From Sulfuriferula sp. AH1 (GTDB lineage Bacteria > Pseudomonadota > Gammaproteobacteria > Burkholderiales > Sulfuriferulaceae): a DNA stretch of 64,000 nucleotides. The position numbers and the translations under genes are program-made. Below, in pieces: positions 1 through 10,318 of the stretch. Every line of letters starts with the position of its first letter. Positions within the stretch are counted from its first letter, which is position 1. Below the pieces are notes generated by a model. That model ran no database searches. It saw nothing but the letters and a program-made list of their open reading frames with translations, and was not told the origin of the DNA. The DNA lies in the NCBI RefSeq assembly GCF_002162035.1, contig NZ_CP021138.1, positions 1,240,001 to 1,304,000 on the forward strand, given 5' to 3'.

Positions 1-1152
1 TTCGACTTTCTGAAATCCCAGGAATTTGACCTGGTCGGTCAATCCCAGACTGGCAACCAGATTGCGGCATTCTTCGGCATAGCCGGGATCTTCGTCTTCC
101 GGGCCGGCAATCCAGCCTTCGGCTTCGGGGACGCGATTGACCACGCTACGCATCATGCGGATAAAAGTCTTGACGTCCTTGATCGAAACTACACGCCCGA
201 TCAGGCATAAAATAGGCGGCGGCATTTCCGGGCGCCTGGCCCGTACCGGCTGGAAGCGCGCCAGATCGATGCCGTTGGGTATCACGCGGGTACGTTCGGC
301 AGGCGCGCCATCGGTAATCTGGCGCTGGCGATTGGCCTCATATAATGCGGTAATGATATCGGCATGGTGATAGCACAGCCGTCCCAACGAGGTATAGAAA
401 CGCATCCACAATTCGCGGAAATAGCTGACCTCTGTGGGGTCTTTTTCAAAGATGTTGCGATTGTCGCGTATCCATGCACTTTGATATAAATCGATCTTGC
501 GTTCTTTGGTATAAATGCCATGTTCGGACAGGATAAGCGGCTTGCCGGTATAAATTTTCAACAGACTGCCGAGGAAACCGGCGTAACCCGTTGAAATCGT
601 ATGAAAAGCTTTAACCGGAATGAGATTGGCAGCGATTTTCGCCATTACCCAGATGGGTTCGTGCATCGCGCGTACCGTCCAGAAATAATCAATAAAGGAA
701 GGATCGGTACAGTACTCCTGATAGTTTTGGGTAATGAAATTCCATGCCTGCTGGCTATACAGGAAGAATTCTTCGTCGATGCCGCCCTGATGCAGCAGTT
801 TTGCCAATTGCGCAAACGCGCAGACAGTATCCTCCTGACTATGCCGGAACGCCTGATGCAGTTTGGCTACCTGTTCGATAATAGCAGGGTCACCAGCTTG
901 GGCGCGTACCAACGGTGGGGTATGCGTCCCATGCAGGTAATGCGCTTCGACGTGGACCACATTGTCGGGGAAGGCATATTTCACTTCGCCATAATCTTGC
1001 GGGCGGCTGCCGAGGAATATGACGGCGAAGCGGTATTCCGGATACGCTCGGATCATTTGATTGATCCAGCTCGATACGCCGCCGCTGACGTACGGGAACG
1101 TGCCCTCCAGCAATAATGCGATATCGGCTTCTTTGGCGGTCGGAAAATTCAT
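1..1152 (-). CDS. pelF: PelF, Pel polysaccharide glycosyltransferase (partial, C-terminus outside window)
   Basis: Reading the minus strand from the ATG at 1152 gives an open frame to the window edge (384 codons, no stop). It starts MNFPTAKEADIALLLEGTFP, and YVSGGVSSWINQMI follows; SEHGIYTKERKIDL and IPNGIDLARFQPV come further on. This is the GT4 retaining glycosyltransferase pattern of PelF, the cytosolic enzyme thought to polymerise Pel from UDP-GlcNAc/GalNAc. The start overlaps the end of pelE by 4 nt, which suggests translational coupling. Only the N-terminal three quarters is present; pelG, if present, would lie further left. A plus-strand ORF at 601-1116 is an antisense shadow. Confidence 0.93.
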   Translation of the reverse strand, partial: MNFPTAKEADIALLLEGTFPYVSGGVSSWINQMIRAYPEYRFAVIFLGSRPQDYGEVKYAFPDNVVHVEAHYLHGTHTPPLVRAQAGDPAIIEQVAKLHQAFRHSQEDTVCAFAQLAKLLHQGGIDEEFFLYSQQAWNFITQNYQEYCTDPSFIDYFWTVRAMHEPIWVMAKIAANLIPVKAFHTISTGYAGFLGSLLKIYTGKPLILSEHGIYTKERKIDLYQSAWIRDNRNIFEKDPTEVSYFRELWMRFYTSLGRLCYHHADIITALYEANRQRQITDGAPAERTRVIPNGIDLARFQPVRARRPEMPPPILCLIGRVVSIKDVKTFIRMMRSVVNRVPEAEGWIAGPEDEDPGYAEECRNLVASLGLTDQVKFLGFQKVE

Positions 1153-2150
1153 GCAGGCGTCCTTAACCAAAAGCGCTGAATGTTGGAAATTTGCGGGATC
1201 TGATTGTTAAACGGGATCAATTGCAGATGTTTGCGCATCGCCTGATAGTCGTGACGTTGGTACGCCAGCTCGGCCAGATAAGGCTGTATCCGTGTTACCG
1301 GCATACCCAAGCGGATCGCCTGATCGAAAGCGGCTTCGGCTTCCTGGTTCTTTTGCTGTTTGATCAGTATCTGGGCAAGCAGCACCCAGAGATCGCCATC
1401 CGATTTGATTTCGAGCGCTGCGCGAGTGTAGTGCTCGGCTTGTGTCAGCATGTAGGTCAGCATATCGCCTTCAGCCAAATGTTCATAGGCGAATGCCCAG
1501 TAGAGTTCGGCCAATTGTTTCTGATACAGCTGGCACAGATTGGATTGATGACAGGTTTCCAGCTTGATCAGCAGCTCATGAATCAGCGCATTCAGAGTCT
1601 TTTCGCGGTTATCCAGCATGCCGTAAGCGAGCAGACGCAAATCATCGGCTTCGTCTCCCAGCAATTCCTTGAGCATGGGCACCGAATAGCGGGCGGACAT
1701 CGCATGAGCGGAGAGCAGCGCCTTGACCCGCACTTCCGTTGATAGGTTGGGATTGTTCAAGCGCGTGCGTATCGCACCTTCGCCCAATGAGTTGCGGATA
1801 CCGGCGCTGCCCAGGGTGAATTCCGGCAGTTCGACATTGACAAACGGGTAATAAATGACGGTTTTGGAGAAAAAACGGGTAATCAGCACGACGGCGGTCA
1901 TCGTAATAAACGAAAGTAACGGTACAAAGAACGCCAGCAGAAAAAACAATCCCAATACTGTCCATTTGGGCTGGCGGTACTGTGGGGGTAGAAATAGCAA
2001 AACCAGTTGAGCGATAATCGCGGATGCGGCGGCATGCAGCGTAATAAAACCCAGTAATTGCAACGGAACGTCAATATCCTGCGTTAATACCGCCAAAGCA
2101 CTGCCTTCGAGGCTGACGCCGGCAAGGATGAGTTTATTACTGAGTAGCAT
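1149..2150 (-). CDS. pelE: PelE, inner-membrane TPR protein of Pel export
   Basis: A 333-residue protein with two to three hydrophobic segments in the first ~100 residues (around 30-53 and 63-92) followed by TPR-like helical repeats (about 140-320). This matches PelE, which forms the inner-membrane Pel synthase complex with PelD, PelF and PelG. The gene overlaps the end of pelD by 14 nt and the start of pelF by 4 nt, so it is embedded in the operon. PelE sequences diverge strongly, so the assignment rests partly on position between pelD and pelF. No key residues are known to check. Confidence 0.85.
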   Translation of the reverse strand: MLLSNKLILAGVSLEGSALAVLTQDIDVPLQLLGFITLHAAASAIIAQLVLLFLPPQYRQPKWTVLGLFFLLAFFVPLLSFITMTAVVLITRFFSKTVIYYPFVNVELPEFTLGSAGIRNSLGEGAIRTRLNNPNLSTEVRVKALLSAHAMSARYSVPMLKELLGDEADDLRLLAYGMLDNREKTLNALIHELLIKLETCHQSNLCQLYQKQLAELYWAFAYEHLAEGDMLTYMLTQAEHYTRAALEIKSDGDLWVLLAQILIKQQKNQEAEAAFDQAIRLGMPVTRIQPYLAELAYQRHDYQAMRKHLQLIPFNNQIPQISNIQRFWLRTPA

Positions 2151-3465
2151 GGCTATTCTCGGTCAGGGTCAGAATAAAATCATCCAGCTTTACGCTGATT
2201 TGATCCTGATCCAGAGTAGCGGAGCGGGTGTGTATGCCACTCTGGCCGGGGCGTGCACCGAAACGCTCAACGAAAATGCGTTCAATCCGGTCCAGATAAC
2301 CACTGAGCGAGCTTTCACCGGCCAATGGCAGCAGCACCAGACAAATGCGCCAGTCGCCGCGTACCAGCGTCCACGTCTCATCCAGTCCGCGCACGGCATT
2401 GGCTATGGTTTTTAACTGCTCGATGCTTTCATGGTTGTTGGGGGCGGCGAAGCCAACCAGCATGCTGCTGATTTGCATGTCGCGCTGCAAGCGTCTCAAG
2501 GTATGTATGGCCTTGAAAAAATCAATCGGGCAATCCTTGAGCTGATCGGTGAGGAAGGCGGTAAATTCACTCGCCGCGATGGTGTCGGCATAATAACTGG
2601 TCAGCACGGCCAGGGTTTGCATGTTGTCCGTTTGCAAGGCAAAGAACGGCATTTTTTCGACCGCCATGATGGCAACGATGCGTCCATCGGCTGTTTCCGC
2701 AGGGACGGCGACCAGATAACGGCTGGGTAGCTCGGTCAGATTCTCTTCGGTGTTGATGTGCACCAGTTCGCCGCTGTTGAGGCAATGTCTGATGAGCGGG
2801 TCCTGTGCATCGATCGGGGTGAATGCGCCTATGCTCGCTGCCGGGATCGGGTTGATTTTGTTTTCGTTGACTGCATGCAGACCTGCGACGCTCAGGTTGC
2901 ACTGGCGTACCACCAATGCCAGATACAGATCTGCTCCGGGCAAGTCCTGATCTGCCGGAAGGATACGGTTGAGCTCCTTCAAGCCTTCGCGCAGGCTGGC
3001 GGGACGGCCGATCAGATCCTGCTCCAGGCGGTCGTGCGAGAGGCTCAGCAAATACAGACGCCGGGTTAGCAGCTCCAGCCGCTGCTCGGTGTAGTGCTGC
3101 AGTTCTTCGATGCGCCGCGCGCGGGAGATCCATACACTGCTGAATTCCCCGCTGATCATTACCATCAGCGTGCCGCCGAGAAAAGTCGAGCGCGGGAAGA
3201 GCGTATAACCCAGCGTCTGGTCCGCAGCCCACAGCAACCAGCCGCCGAGAAAAATCAGTACTGATACCACGCCCATGAGCACGCCATAACGCAGTGCGAT
3301 GAGAACTGGAGCCATCCATATCCATGGGAACACATGGGTATTGAGCGGGTCGCCCGGCAAGATACTGTATGACAAGAGAAACGCTCCCAGGCTCATGCCC
3401 AGCGTTTCACCCCATTGCCAGTATTGTTTCGTACCGCGCGGTAACAGATGCTGGTAAAGCTTCAT
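2137..3465 (-). CDS. pelD: PelD, c-di-GMP receptor of the Pel synthase
   Basis: A 442-residue protein with four hydrophobic segments in residues ~25-110, a coiled stretch (~115-165), a GAF-like domain (~165-300) and a degenerate GGDEF domain (~315-440). The GGDEF active-site signature is absent, but the inhibitory-site motif RGLD (R359-D362) is kept, with another Arg (R393) about 34 residues on. That matches the RxxD plus Arg c-di-GMP pocket of Pseudomonas PelD. The start was set at the ATG overlapping the pelC stop (ATGA) rather than the longer upstream extension, which only reads through pelC. It should therefore gate Pel synthesis by c-di-GMP. Confidence 0.93.
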   Translation of the reverse strand: MKLYQHLLPRGTKQYWQWGETLGMSLGAFLLSYSILPGDPLNTHVFPWIWMAPVLIALRYGVLMGVVSVLIFLGGWLLWAADQTLGYTLFPRSTFLGGTLMVMISGEFSSVWISRARRIEELQHYTEQRLELLTRRLYLLSLSHDRLEQDLIGRPASLREGLKELNRILPADQDLPGADLYLALVVRQCNLSVAGLHAVNENKINPIPAASIGAFTPIDAQDPLIRHCLNSGELVHINTEENLTELPSRYLVAVPAETADGRIVAIMAVEKMPFFALQTDNMQTLAVLTSYYADTIAASEFTAFLTDQLKDCPIDFFKAIHTLRRLQRDMQISSMLVGFAAPNNHESIEQLKTIANAVRGLDETWTLVRGDWRICLVLLPLAGESSLSGYLDRIERIFVERFGARPGQSGIHTRSATLDQDQISVKLDDFILTLTENSHATQ

Positions 3466-3980
3466 TTCAGTTTGATGCTGCCGGTAAGGTCTTCGAGTAA
3501 TTTTTGCGCGGTGGCACTGACTGCTTCGCGTCCCCAGCCGGTACGTGCGCCTGCTGCATCCCATACCACTTGCCGGGTTTGCAAATCGATGACCTTGATG
3601 GTGACGCCCACTGCGGGTTCGCCATCGACCCCGGTCTTGTATCGCCATTCATTGACCGTGCCTGTCACGGCGTAACGAGCGCCGGATTGCTGTGCCCAAT
3701 TGATGGCAGCTTCGACGGTTTTGGCGTCAGCCGGCTCAAACAGGTTGTCCTGAGTCAGATTCGATGGATATTTCTCCAGATTCATGGCGCCTTTGACTCG
3801 TAATATAGTTTCGGTGATTGCTTCCATGCGTAAGCTGGCTTGCGGCGTTTCCGTATGGTTCTCCATCGGCAGCAGCGCCCATTTGGCATTCTTTTCCAGG
3901 GCAGGTGAACTGGTACGGTCGGTAACCGCGCATCCGGCCAGTAATAGCAATCCCAGGCAAGCAATAATCCAGCGTTTCAT
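3462..3980 (-). CDS. pelC: PelC, outer-membrane lipoprotein of Pel export
   Basis: A 172-residue lipoprotein precursor. The signal sequence begins MKRWIIACLGLLLLAGC, with the lipobox LAGC and the lipidated Cys at residue 17. The mature part resembles the PelC fold, which forms a dodecameric ring on the periplasmic face of the outer membrane and funnels Pel toward PelB. A GAGAGGAAG ribosome-binding site precedes the ATG, supporting this start over a long upstream extension. The stop overlaps the pelD ATG (ATGA). It is shorter than many LptE/GNA1162-like lipoproteins, and its position between pelB and pelD makes the call secure. Confidence 0.9.
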   Translation of the reverse strand: MKRWIIACLGLLLLAGCAVTDRTSSPALEKNAKWALLPMENHTETPQASLRMEAITETILRVKGAMNLEKYPSNLTQDNLFEPADAKTVEAAINWAQQSGARYAVTGTVNEWRYKTGVDGEPAVGVTIKVIDLQTRQVVWDAAGARTGWGREAVSATAQKLLEDLTGSIKLK

Positions 3981-3999
3981 TTTTCTTCCTCTCAATGAT

Positions 4000-6900
4000 C
4001 TAGTAATGTAATTGATAACCGATACCGGCTTCCAGACTGGCTTTTCCTTGCCCGCTCGGCGCCTGATCGTAACGCGTGAAAATCTGCAGGCGGTCAGCTC
4101 CGATGACGCGTCCGGCAAGTCCGACATTGGCGCGCCAGCCTGTACCGGTAGCGGCGTTATAGAACACGCCGATTTCACCCAGATATTCGAAATTGCGCGC
4201 CGGCAATCTGCTATCGGTTGCATCACCGATGCTGGCATAAGCGGCAATTTCCCGTACATTCTGCGGCATGAAATAACTGGCAACGCGGGCTTGATCGGAT
4301 GGAATCAAGCTTGCCGTTTTGCCGGTCAATACGCTATCGGCTGCATGGAATTGCGCCCAGGTGCCAGTAACGCGTGTCCGTAATGCCGGGTGCGCTCCAC
4401 TGAGTTCGTGGCTTAACGTGGTAGTCAGCAAGTTGCCATTACCCAGATTTTGTCCATCGATGCTATGGTACTGATTATATTCCCCGCGTACAGTCCATTG
4501 ATTCCATCGATCCAGCCGGTAATTACCCTCCAGGGCGATTTGATTGCGCCGCCCGATCAGTCGCAAAGCGGCGTTTTCTGCAGTTGCCTCATTGTAAGCC
4601 AACTGCGTATCAAGTTGCAGGCGCGAGCCGATTTGACGTTGATGATTGAAACTGATGCCGGTCTGGGTATTAAGCGCCTGACTGAATTGCAGCCTGACGT
4701 TATTAATAAAGCTATCGCCGGTCTGATGCAGGACGATTTCGCCATTGATTTCATTGGGAGCACGCGTAAGCAGTGTGGTGTCGACGCTATCACGATTTAT
4801 CTGATGCAGGCTGAAATCAAGTCTGAATCCGCCGAGTCGCTGGCCGGTCGTACTGATTCCATTGTCGATTTCGTTATAACTATCCAGTTTGCGAAATGTC
4901 GTTAGCACCCCGGCGGTACGGTCATCGGCTAATAACATCGGGGCGGCTTGCTGATACAGGGACTCATCCAGTTGTGAGCGTTCCATCGCGATAAAAGCGA
5001 GACTGGCGGCATCGTCCTTGCGACCGGCCAGAAATGAAAGGTTCATTCTGTCATAGAGCAGAATGCCGTCATGATCTAGCATGTCGGCTGCCGCTGCGCG
5101 ATCCTGACGGGCCAGCGCATCGGAGATGCGCATGCCCAGCGGCGTATAGAGCCAGTGAGCATAGCGGCGTATGAGCCAGGACCGGGTCGCATCTTCCTGG
5201 TCGCGGCTATTGAGCCAGACGCTGGCAAGTTCGACAAACTGACTGTTCTGCCGGAGCTCAGGCGTGGCATTGCGCAGTAATTTCCATAATATGCCTTGTC
5301 CGCGGCTGGGGTCGTTCAACAGCAACAGGCGTAATGTTTCAATATCCTGAGTATTGGCGCGGCTATTGAGCCAGTCGCGATCGGTTTTCCTGTTCAGGCG
5401 CTGCTGCCAGATTTGACGGCGGATTTGCCAGGCCAGCTCGGGCCGTCCTGCGGATTCCAGCGTGATCGCATAATTGAGCATCCATAATTCATCCTTGCTG
5501 TGCGTTGCGGCCATGCGGTTGTAGAGAGCGAGCGCCTGATCGGGTCGGCCCAGGGCCAGATAGCCTGCGGCGTAAACATCCCATAAATTGGGTGTGCCGG
5601 GAATGAGTCTGGCCCATTGCTGCATGAAGTGTTCAAGCTGGTCAAATTGGCGCGCGTCGAGCAACAGCCATAAAAAGGATTCCCTGATTGCGGAATTGCC
5701 GGGATAGCGTTTGAGCAGGAAACGGTAATCGCGCTGGGCCGTGGCGATATTACCCGCATGTTTGTACATTTCCGCACGCAGGGCGATAAAACGCAGCGAA
5801 TTGTCGTAATCACGCCATTTTGGCGCAGCGGTTAGTTTGTACAGGCGCTGCACGGCCTGCCAGTCATCGAGTTCGGCGTAGGTGTTGGCCGCATTCAGGA
5901 ATAGATCGATGCGTCCGGTCTTAAGCCAGTATCGCTCTGCGGTTTGTGCGGCGAGTCGCGGGTCTTTGTGCTTGATCGCCAGGAATAGCCGTTCCTGCTG
6001 GAATGGCTCGGCATCTGGCGCATCGCTTAACACACGGTACGCGATGATGGCCTGGTCATAATGTTTGAGTCGCCATGCAAGCTCGCCCAGATTAAGCCAG
6101 AAGAGCTTGTCTTCTGTTTTTGCCTGGGGACGGCTGCGCTCCAGCACTGCAAATGCTTCCTGATAGAGTCCGGCACGCTGCATCATGCCTGCAATGGTGA
6201 CGGCCAGGGCAGGGTTGGCCGTATTGTGATTCAAATAGCGGTGATAGCGGGCGATGGCTTCTGCATCCCGCCCCATGCGGGTTAACAATTCTGCGGATAA
6301 CAGCAATAATTCCGGACGCCGGGCTTCATCGCCATTGCGATCGAGCCAGGTCAGTGCGTCTTCAGGCTGACCCAGGTATTCGTAGAGCCGGACTATCTTG
6401 CGTGCATATTTCTCGTCGTTGCCCTGATGTTTCCAGTCGTGTTCCAGGCCGATTACTTGCGCGGCGTAGTCGAACAGGCTGCCTGCCAGGCGCATCCATG
6501 CCTGCCATGCGGATTCGTTACCCTGATGGGTGGCCAGCCAGCGCCATTGCACTAAAGCCAATTGGGGCTGGTTCGACCATTCGGCTACGTGAGCCAGGCG
6601 CTCGCGCCATATGGCATTGCCGGGCGCCTGGCTGACTGCGATTTGTGCCAGTTTCAAAGCATGCGGCAAGTCGCGATTACCCAGAAATGCAGTGTATGCC
6701 AGCTCAAAATAAGCCGGGACGAAACGTACTGCTGGCGCTGATGAGGCAGTAAATCCCACCATTTGTGCAGCGAATTCGGAAGCCAAATCAGGGCGGTTCG
6801 ACGCCAGGGCCAGTTTGGTCAGGCTGTAGAGCGTATCGGGCCGTTGCCATTCGGCTGCAGGTAATTGCCGCACCCATTCCAGGGCAACCTGTCCGAGATT

Positions 6901-7626
6901 GCCGGATTGCAGCGTGGCCAGGATCAATTTGAGATAACTGTTCTTTTGCTCGGGGTCATTGGTGAGCTGGCGCGCGCGCCACAGGTAGCGGGCGCTGGTG
7001 AGATAATGTCCGTTTGCGAGCGCCAACCGGGCAGCCTCGTCGAGATTGGCAGGGCTGTTGCTGCCTTGGATAAGTCGTGCCACGATGCGTTCGGCCAACT
7101 GCACTTCTCCCGTGGATTCAGCAAGCCGGGCAAGCTGGCGTAAGGCATCGGTATGGTAAATCTGCGCTTCGCTTGCACGCAATGCCTGCTTGAATTGTGC
7201 CAGTTTGTTATCTCTGTCTGCGCTGCCGGGCAGGGCGGCAAAGGCGATCTTGGACAAAATATCGAGTTCGAGCATATGGGCTGCTTCGCGCCATTGCGGC
7301 TGTGAATTGGCATAGAGCGGACGCAGGGTTTTAAGCGCTGTTGCATACTGACCTATCTTTGCATAGGCTTGCGCCAACTGCAGTCTGAGTTCGTGGTTGT
7401 CCGGTTCGGTGGCAAGCAAATTGCGCATGTACTGCAGGGAAACTTCGTCTACCTTGGGGTTCATGCGGATTTGTTCGGATAAGCGCTGTTGGGGATAGAG
7501 TAATACCAGCACTATGCCGACAGCCGCGACGATACCCGCCAGATTAAATGGTGTGATCAGGCGCGGGCGCTGCACGCTACCCGGCCGATTAGCAGCTGAG
7601 GCGGAAAGCGGAGCGTCCTGTGGCAT
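4000..7626 (-). CDS. pelB: PelB, TPR scaffold and outer-membrane porin for Pel
   Basis: A 1208-residue protein, close to the roughly 1190 residues of Pseudomonas PelB. One N-terminal transmembrane helix (about residues 23-44) is followed by a long periplasmic TPR array (about 60-850). A C-terminal beta-barrel region (about 900-1208) ends in GYQLHY, with an aromatic last residue as in outer-membrane barrels. PelB binds PelA through its TPRs and exports Pel through the barrel. The start overlaps the end of pelA by 38 nt; a later start would still leave the TM segment only if placed before residue ~20. The 19-nt gap to pelC carries the pelC ribosome-binding site. Confidence 0.93.
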   Translation of the reverse strand: MPQDAPLSASAANRPGSVQRPRLITPFNLAGIVAAVGIVLVLLYPQQRLSEQIRMNPKVDEVSLQYMRNLLATEPDNHELRLQLAQAYAKIGQYATALKTLRPLYANSQPQWREAAHMLELDILSKIAFAALPGSADRDNKLAQFKQALRASEAQIYHTDALRQLARLAESTGEVQLAERIVARLIQGSNSPANLDEAARLALANGHYLTSARYLWRARQLTNDPEQKNSYLKLILATLQSGNLGQVALEWVRQLPAAEWQRPDTLYSLTKLALASNRPDLASEFAAQMVGFTASSAPAVRFVPAYFELAYTAFLGNRDLPHALKLAQIAVSQAPGNAIWRERLAHVAEWSNQPQLALVQWRWLATHQGNESAWQAWMRLAGSLFDYAAQVIGLEHDWKHQGNDEKYARKIVRLYEYLGQPEDALTWLDRNGDEARRPELLLLSAELLTRMGRDAEAIARYHRYLNHNTANPALAVTIAGMMQRAGLYQEAFAVLERSRPQAKTEDKLFWLNLGELAWRLKHYDQAIIAYRVLSDAPDAEPFQQERLFLAIKHKDPRLAAQTAERYWLKTGRIDLFLNAANTYAELDDWQAVQRLYKLTAAPKWRDYDNSLRFIALRAEMYKHAGNIATAQRDYRFLLKRYPGNSAIRESFLWLLLDARQFDQLEHFMQQWARLIPGTPNLWDVYAAGYLALGRPDQALALYNRMAATHSKDELWMLNYAITLESAGRPELAWQIRRQIWQQRLNRKTDRDWLNSRANTQDIETLRLLLLNDPSRGQGILWKLLRNATPELRQNSQFVELASVWLNSRDQEDATRSWLIRRYAHWLYTPLGMRISDALARQDRAAAADMLDHDGILLYDRMNLSFLAGRKDDAASLAFIAMERSQLDESLYQQAAPMLLADDRTAGVLTTFRKLDSYNEIDNGISTTGQRLGGFRLDFSLHQINRDSVDTTLLTRAPNEINGEIVLHQTGDSFINNVRLQFSQALNTQTGISFNHQRQIGSRLQLDTQLAYNEATAENAALRLIGRRNQIALEGNYRLDRWNQWTVRGEYNQYHSIDGQNLGNGNLLTTTLSHELSGAHPALRTRVTGTWAQFHAADSVLTGKTASLIPSDQARVASYFMPQNVREIAAYASIGDATDSRLPARNFEYLGEIGVFYNAATGTGWRANVGLAGRVIGADRLQIFTRYDQAPSGQGKASLEAGIGYQLHY

Positions 7627-10318
7627 GGGTCTGGTAGTGATAATGCTGTTGGGTATGATTGTCCGGCCGCATTATCCGGCCTTTATCATCGTATAAAGTG
7701 CAAGTGCCGACATGGTTGATGGTGAAATCCAGCTCGGTATGTGCATGAAACGTCATGTCAGTTTGACCGTCATGTTGCTGCCATTCCAGCAATGTGCCAT
7801 TTGCATCCACCAGATAGGGGACGAGCGAAGGTTTGGATGTGAGCGTAATGCGATTGACTGGCGCTTTGATCAAATGCAGGTAACGGTTATCGTTAAAATC
7901 CTGGTAACCGGCAATATTGGCATCGCTTATGTCAGGATAACCGGATGTGGCTTTAATGCGCAAAGTATCAATGTTGCCGTCACCGTAAAACAGCCAGCTG
8001 TTATTTTCACGTGCCATCACACCGTGATTGAAATCCATGACGCGGCGGATGTACTCGGAGGGATAAACAGGATGGTTAGGCTGTTTTAACGCCCAATCGT
8101 AAACTTCCTGCAAGGCTTTTAGTGATGCCGGTTTGGAAGCTGAATAAGTATGGAAATAGATATCCATGGGTTTGAGGCGGCGCGGCGAGTCGGTCAATTT
8201 GAACGTCTCGATGTCACGGCGGAAACCGTAAAACGGCCCAGTCCAATTGTTGGTATAGACATTTTCATTCTGGTTGGGCGCATAAATCTGAAAATGTCCT
8301 GAACGCGCTACGCCCAATGGCGATACATAAGTGATACTGGGCTGGCTATTGGTAATCTCGGTTTCGCCGCCGTTCATGTTCAGCAGGCCTAATGCATCGG
8401 TTTTGCCGATGGCATCTGCGCCGGGATTGCAGTTGCCTGTCCATAAAAATACCCGGCAGCTTTTACCTGCCGGTGCCAGGCGCTGGTTGATGTAATTGAC
8501 GCTGCCTTCCGTTTCTTTGGTTAAATCAAATTTATAGCCCGGCACAGGCAGACTGAAGCCTTCGCCGTCACCGTCCGTGCTTAATTGCTGCCATTTGAAT
8601 GGGTGCGAAAAGGAATGACTGGCAATCTCGACATGGGGCAGGCGAAAAATTTCGCGTGCAACCTGTTCCATTTCGGCGGATTTCTGTGGGTATAAGCCCC
8701 ATGGCGCCGTCTCCGCTTCGATGACTGAAACGGCTGTAGGAATCCTGTATTTTTTGAAAATCTTTTCCAGCATCACCCGTGCAGCCAACGGCGAGCCGGG
8801 AAACTCGGCATTGCTGGCGAAGCCGTCGCCATCCATATGTGCCATCAGCAGGCGTCGCCCGGTTGAGGTCGTTACATCGGGAACAGGCATGTCCGGCAGA
8901 TCCAGCGCGCGCCTGAAGAACGCGAATGGATTGATAATCCAGCGCGTCCCCTGCTGGTAGGGGATGTCATAGACTGCGTAGGGAGATAACACGTATCCTC
9001 CCCATGGCATATACGCTGCGACATCGGTAGCCTGGCCGGCGGCCTTGAGTCGCAGTATCGGCGTGCTGTTTTTGCCCGCATCAATGATGTCGAGCGAGTC
9101 CGGGGAAACGTGTGCAGAGTGTTCGAATCCCACTATCGCATCCTTGGCAACGATTTCCACTTTCTCGGCAGGTACGTTGTCTTTGACAGTCAATCCGAAT
9201 GCCTGCAGATTGTCGTTGCTGCGATCGAAGCCGAATTCATTGACGAAGGCCAGGCGTATTCCCTGCTTGATTTGCTTGAGTAGCCACAGTTTAAGTTCAG
9301 GCGAGTTATTTCGGGCACCATCCGCCCAGATGATGATGCCTGCATATTGTCCCGCCAGCTGGTAATCCGGTAACGGCTGGGTCAAGTCCAGATATTCGGG
9401 GATGAAACCCATGTATTGCACCGGTAACGCGGCAAACCGATGCAAGTCGCTGAAGATGACGTCTTTGTTATTGGTGCCGTCATAGAGCATCAGGATGCGT
9501 CTGGGTTGAATTTCCGGATACCCGACTCCGATCATGTCGAGTCCGGGGTCGCTGACCCAGGGGATGAATCCGGCGGCATGGATTTTCTGTGCCAGCTCGC
9601 GTGCTGATTGGTGCTGGCTGGGAGCCGCATAGTCGATGACGATGACGGGGAGGTGATAGTCGTTCCTGACCTGATTGAGTCGGGCCAACAGCCATTGCCG
9701 GTCTGATTCGTTAACCGGTACATAGGCATGGACGGCATTGTTCCAGCCCTGGAACAATGCCTCGGCGGCGACAGCGGTGATCCAGTCATGGACGTGCGGC
9801 AGAATCTCAAAGCCCCGATTGAGAATAATGCGAATACCGGGAAAGCGGCTGCGCAATTGCCGTAATGTCTCCACCATGCCGGCTTCCTGAACCGCTCTTG
9901 CCTGCGGTGTGATGGCGGCAAGCTGATAGGAATCCAGCGTATCGATGAATATTCCGCGGAATCCGCGTTGCCATAATGGGGCGACTATTTTTTCCAGATA
10001 GAACGCGCGCCAGGCAGGACTGGTTTGATCCATGACATCGCTAGTCCACGCTGGATTGCGTGCGATTTTTGCTGTTGCCGGGATGCTGCTGGCGTAGGGT
10101 TTGTCAGGGCCGACCTCGCCCAGACTGGTGTATGCATAAAGCTTGTTCTGCATATCGTCGGCCACCTTGGCGAAATCGGTATGATCCGGCTCGACAATGA
10201 TGGCATCATAAATACGTAATTCTTGCGGAAACGGTGTACCGTAAAAGAATGCGGCATTGAATGCGTGCGCATGCAAGCTGAAAAATAATAGTAAGATTGC
10301 ACTAAGTCGGTTAATCAT
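7589..10318 (-). CDS. pelA: PelA, periplasmic Pel deacetylase/glycoside hydrolase
   Basis: A 909-residue exported protein. The signal peptide MINRLSAILLLFFSLHAHA is followed by a TIM-barrel glycoside hydrolase domain (about residues 20-270; motifs YTSLGEVGP and GIFIDTLDSY), a middle domain and a CE4-like deacetylase. The deacetylase has MAHMDGDGF near residue 491 and SHSFSHP near 565, matching the Asp and His-x3-His metal ligands of PelA. It partially deacetylates Pel and can hydrolyse it. The start at 10318 was chosen because it begins the signal peptide; the ORF extends 42 codons further upstream without support. It is the first gene of the operon. Confidence 0.94.
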   Translation of the reverse strand: MINRLSAILLLFFSLHAHAFNAAFFYGTPFPQELRIYDAIIVEPDHTDFAKVADDMQNKLYAYTSLGEVGPDKPYASSIPATAKIARNPAWTSDVMDQTSPAWRAFYLEKIVAPLWQRGFRGIFIDTLDSYQLAAITPQARAVQEAGMVETLRQLRSRFPGIRIILNRGFEILPHVHDWITAVAAEALFQGWNNAVHAYVPVNESDRQWLLARLNQVRNDYHLPVIVIDYAAPSQHQSARELAQKIHAAGFIPWVSDPGLDMIGVGYPEIQPRRILMLYDGTNNKDVIFSDLHRFAALPVQYMGFIPEYLDLTQPLPDYQLAGQYAGIIIWADGARNNSPELKLWLLKQIKQGIRLAFVNEFGFDRSNDNLQAFGLTVKDNVPAEKVEIVAKDAIVGFEHSAHVSPDSLDIIDAGKNSTPILRLKAAGQATDVAAYMPWGGYVLSPYAVYDIPYQQGTRWIINPFAFFRRALDLPDMPVPDVTTSTGRRLLMAHMDGDGFASNAEFPGSPLAARVMLEKIFKKYRIPTAVSVIEAETAPWGLYPQKSAEMEQVAREIFRLPHVEIASHSFSHPFKWQQLSTDGDGEGFSLPVPGYKFDLTKETEGSVNYINQRLAPAGKSCRVFLWTGNCNPGADAIGKTDALGLLNMNGGETEITNSQPSITYVSPLGVARSGHFQIYAPNQNENVYTNNWTGPFYGFRRDIETFKLTDSPRRLKPMDIYFHTYSASKPASLKALQEVYDWALKQPNHPVYPSEYIRRVMDFNHGVMARENNSWLFYGDGNIDTLRIKATSGYPDISDANIAGYQDFNDNRYLHLIKAPVNRITLTSKPSLVPYLVDANGTLLEWQQHDGQTDMTFHAHTELDFTINHVGTCTLYDDKGRIMRPDNHTQQHYHYQTHATGRSAFRLSC

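Noticed and set aside
601-1116. 171-codon plus-strand ORF
   Set aside because: Antisense to pelF, whose minus-strand frame is open and matches the family; no ribosome site or similarity.
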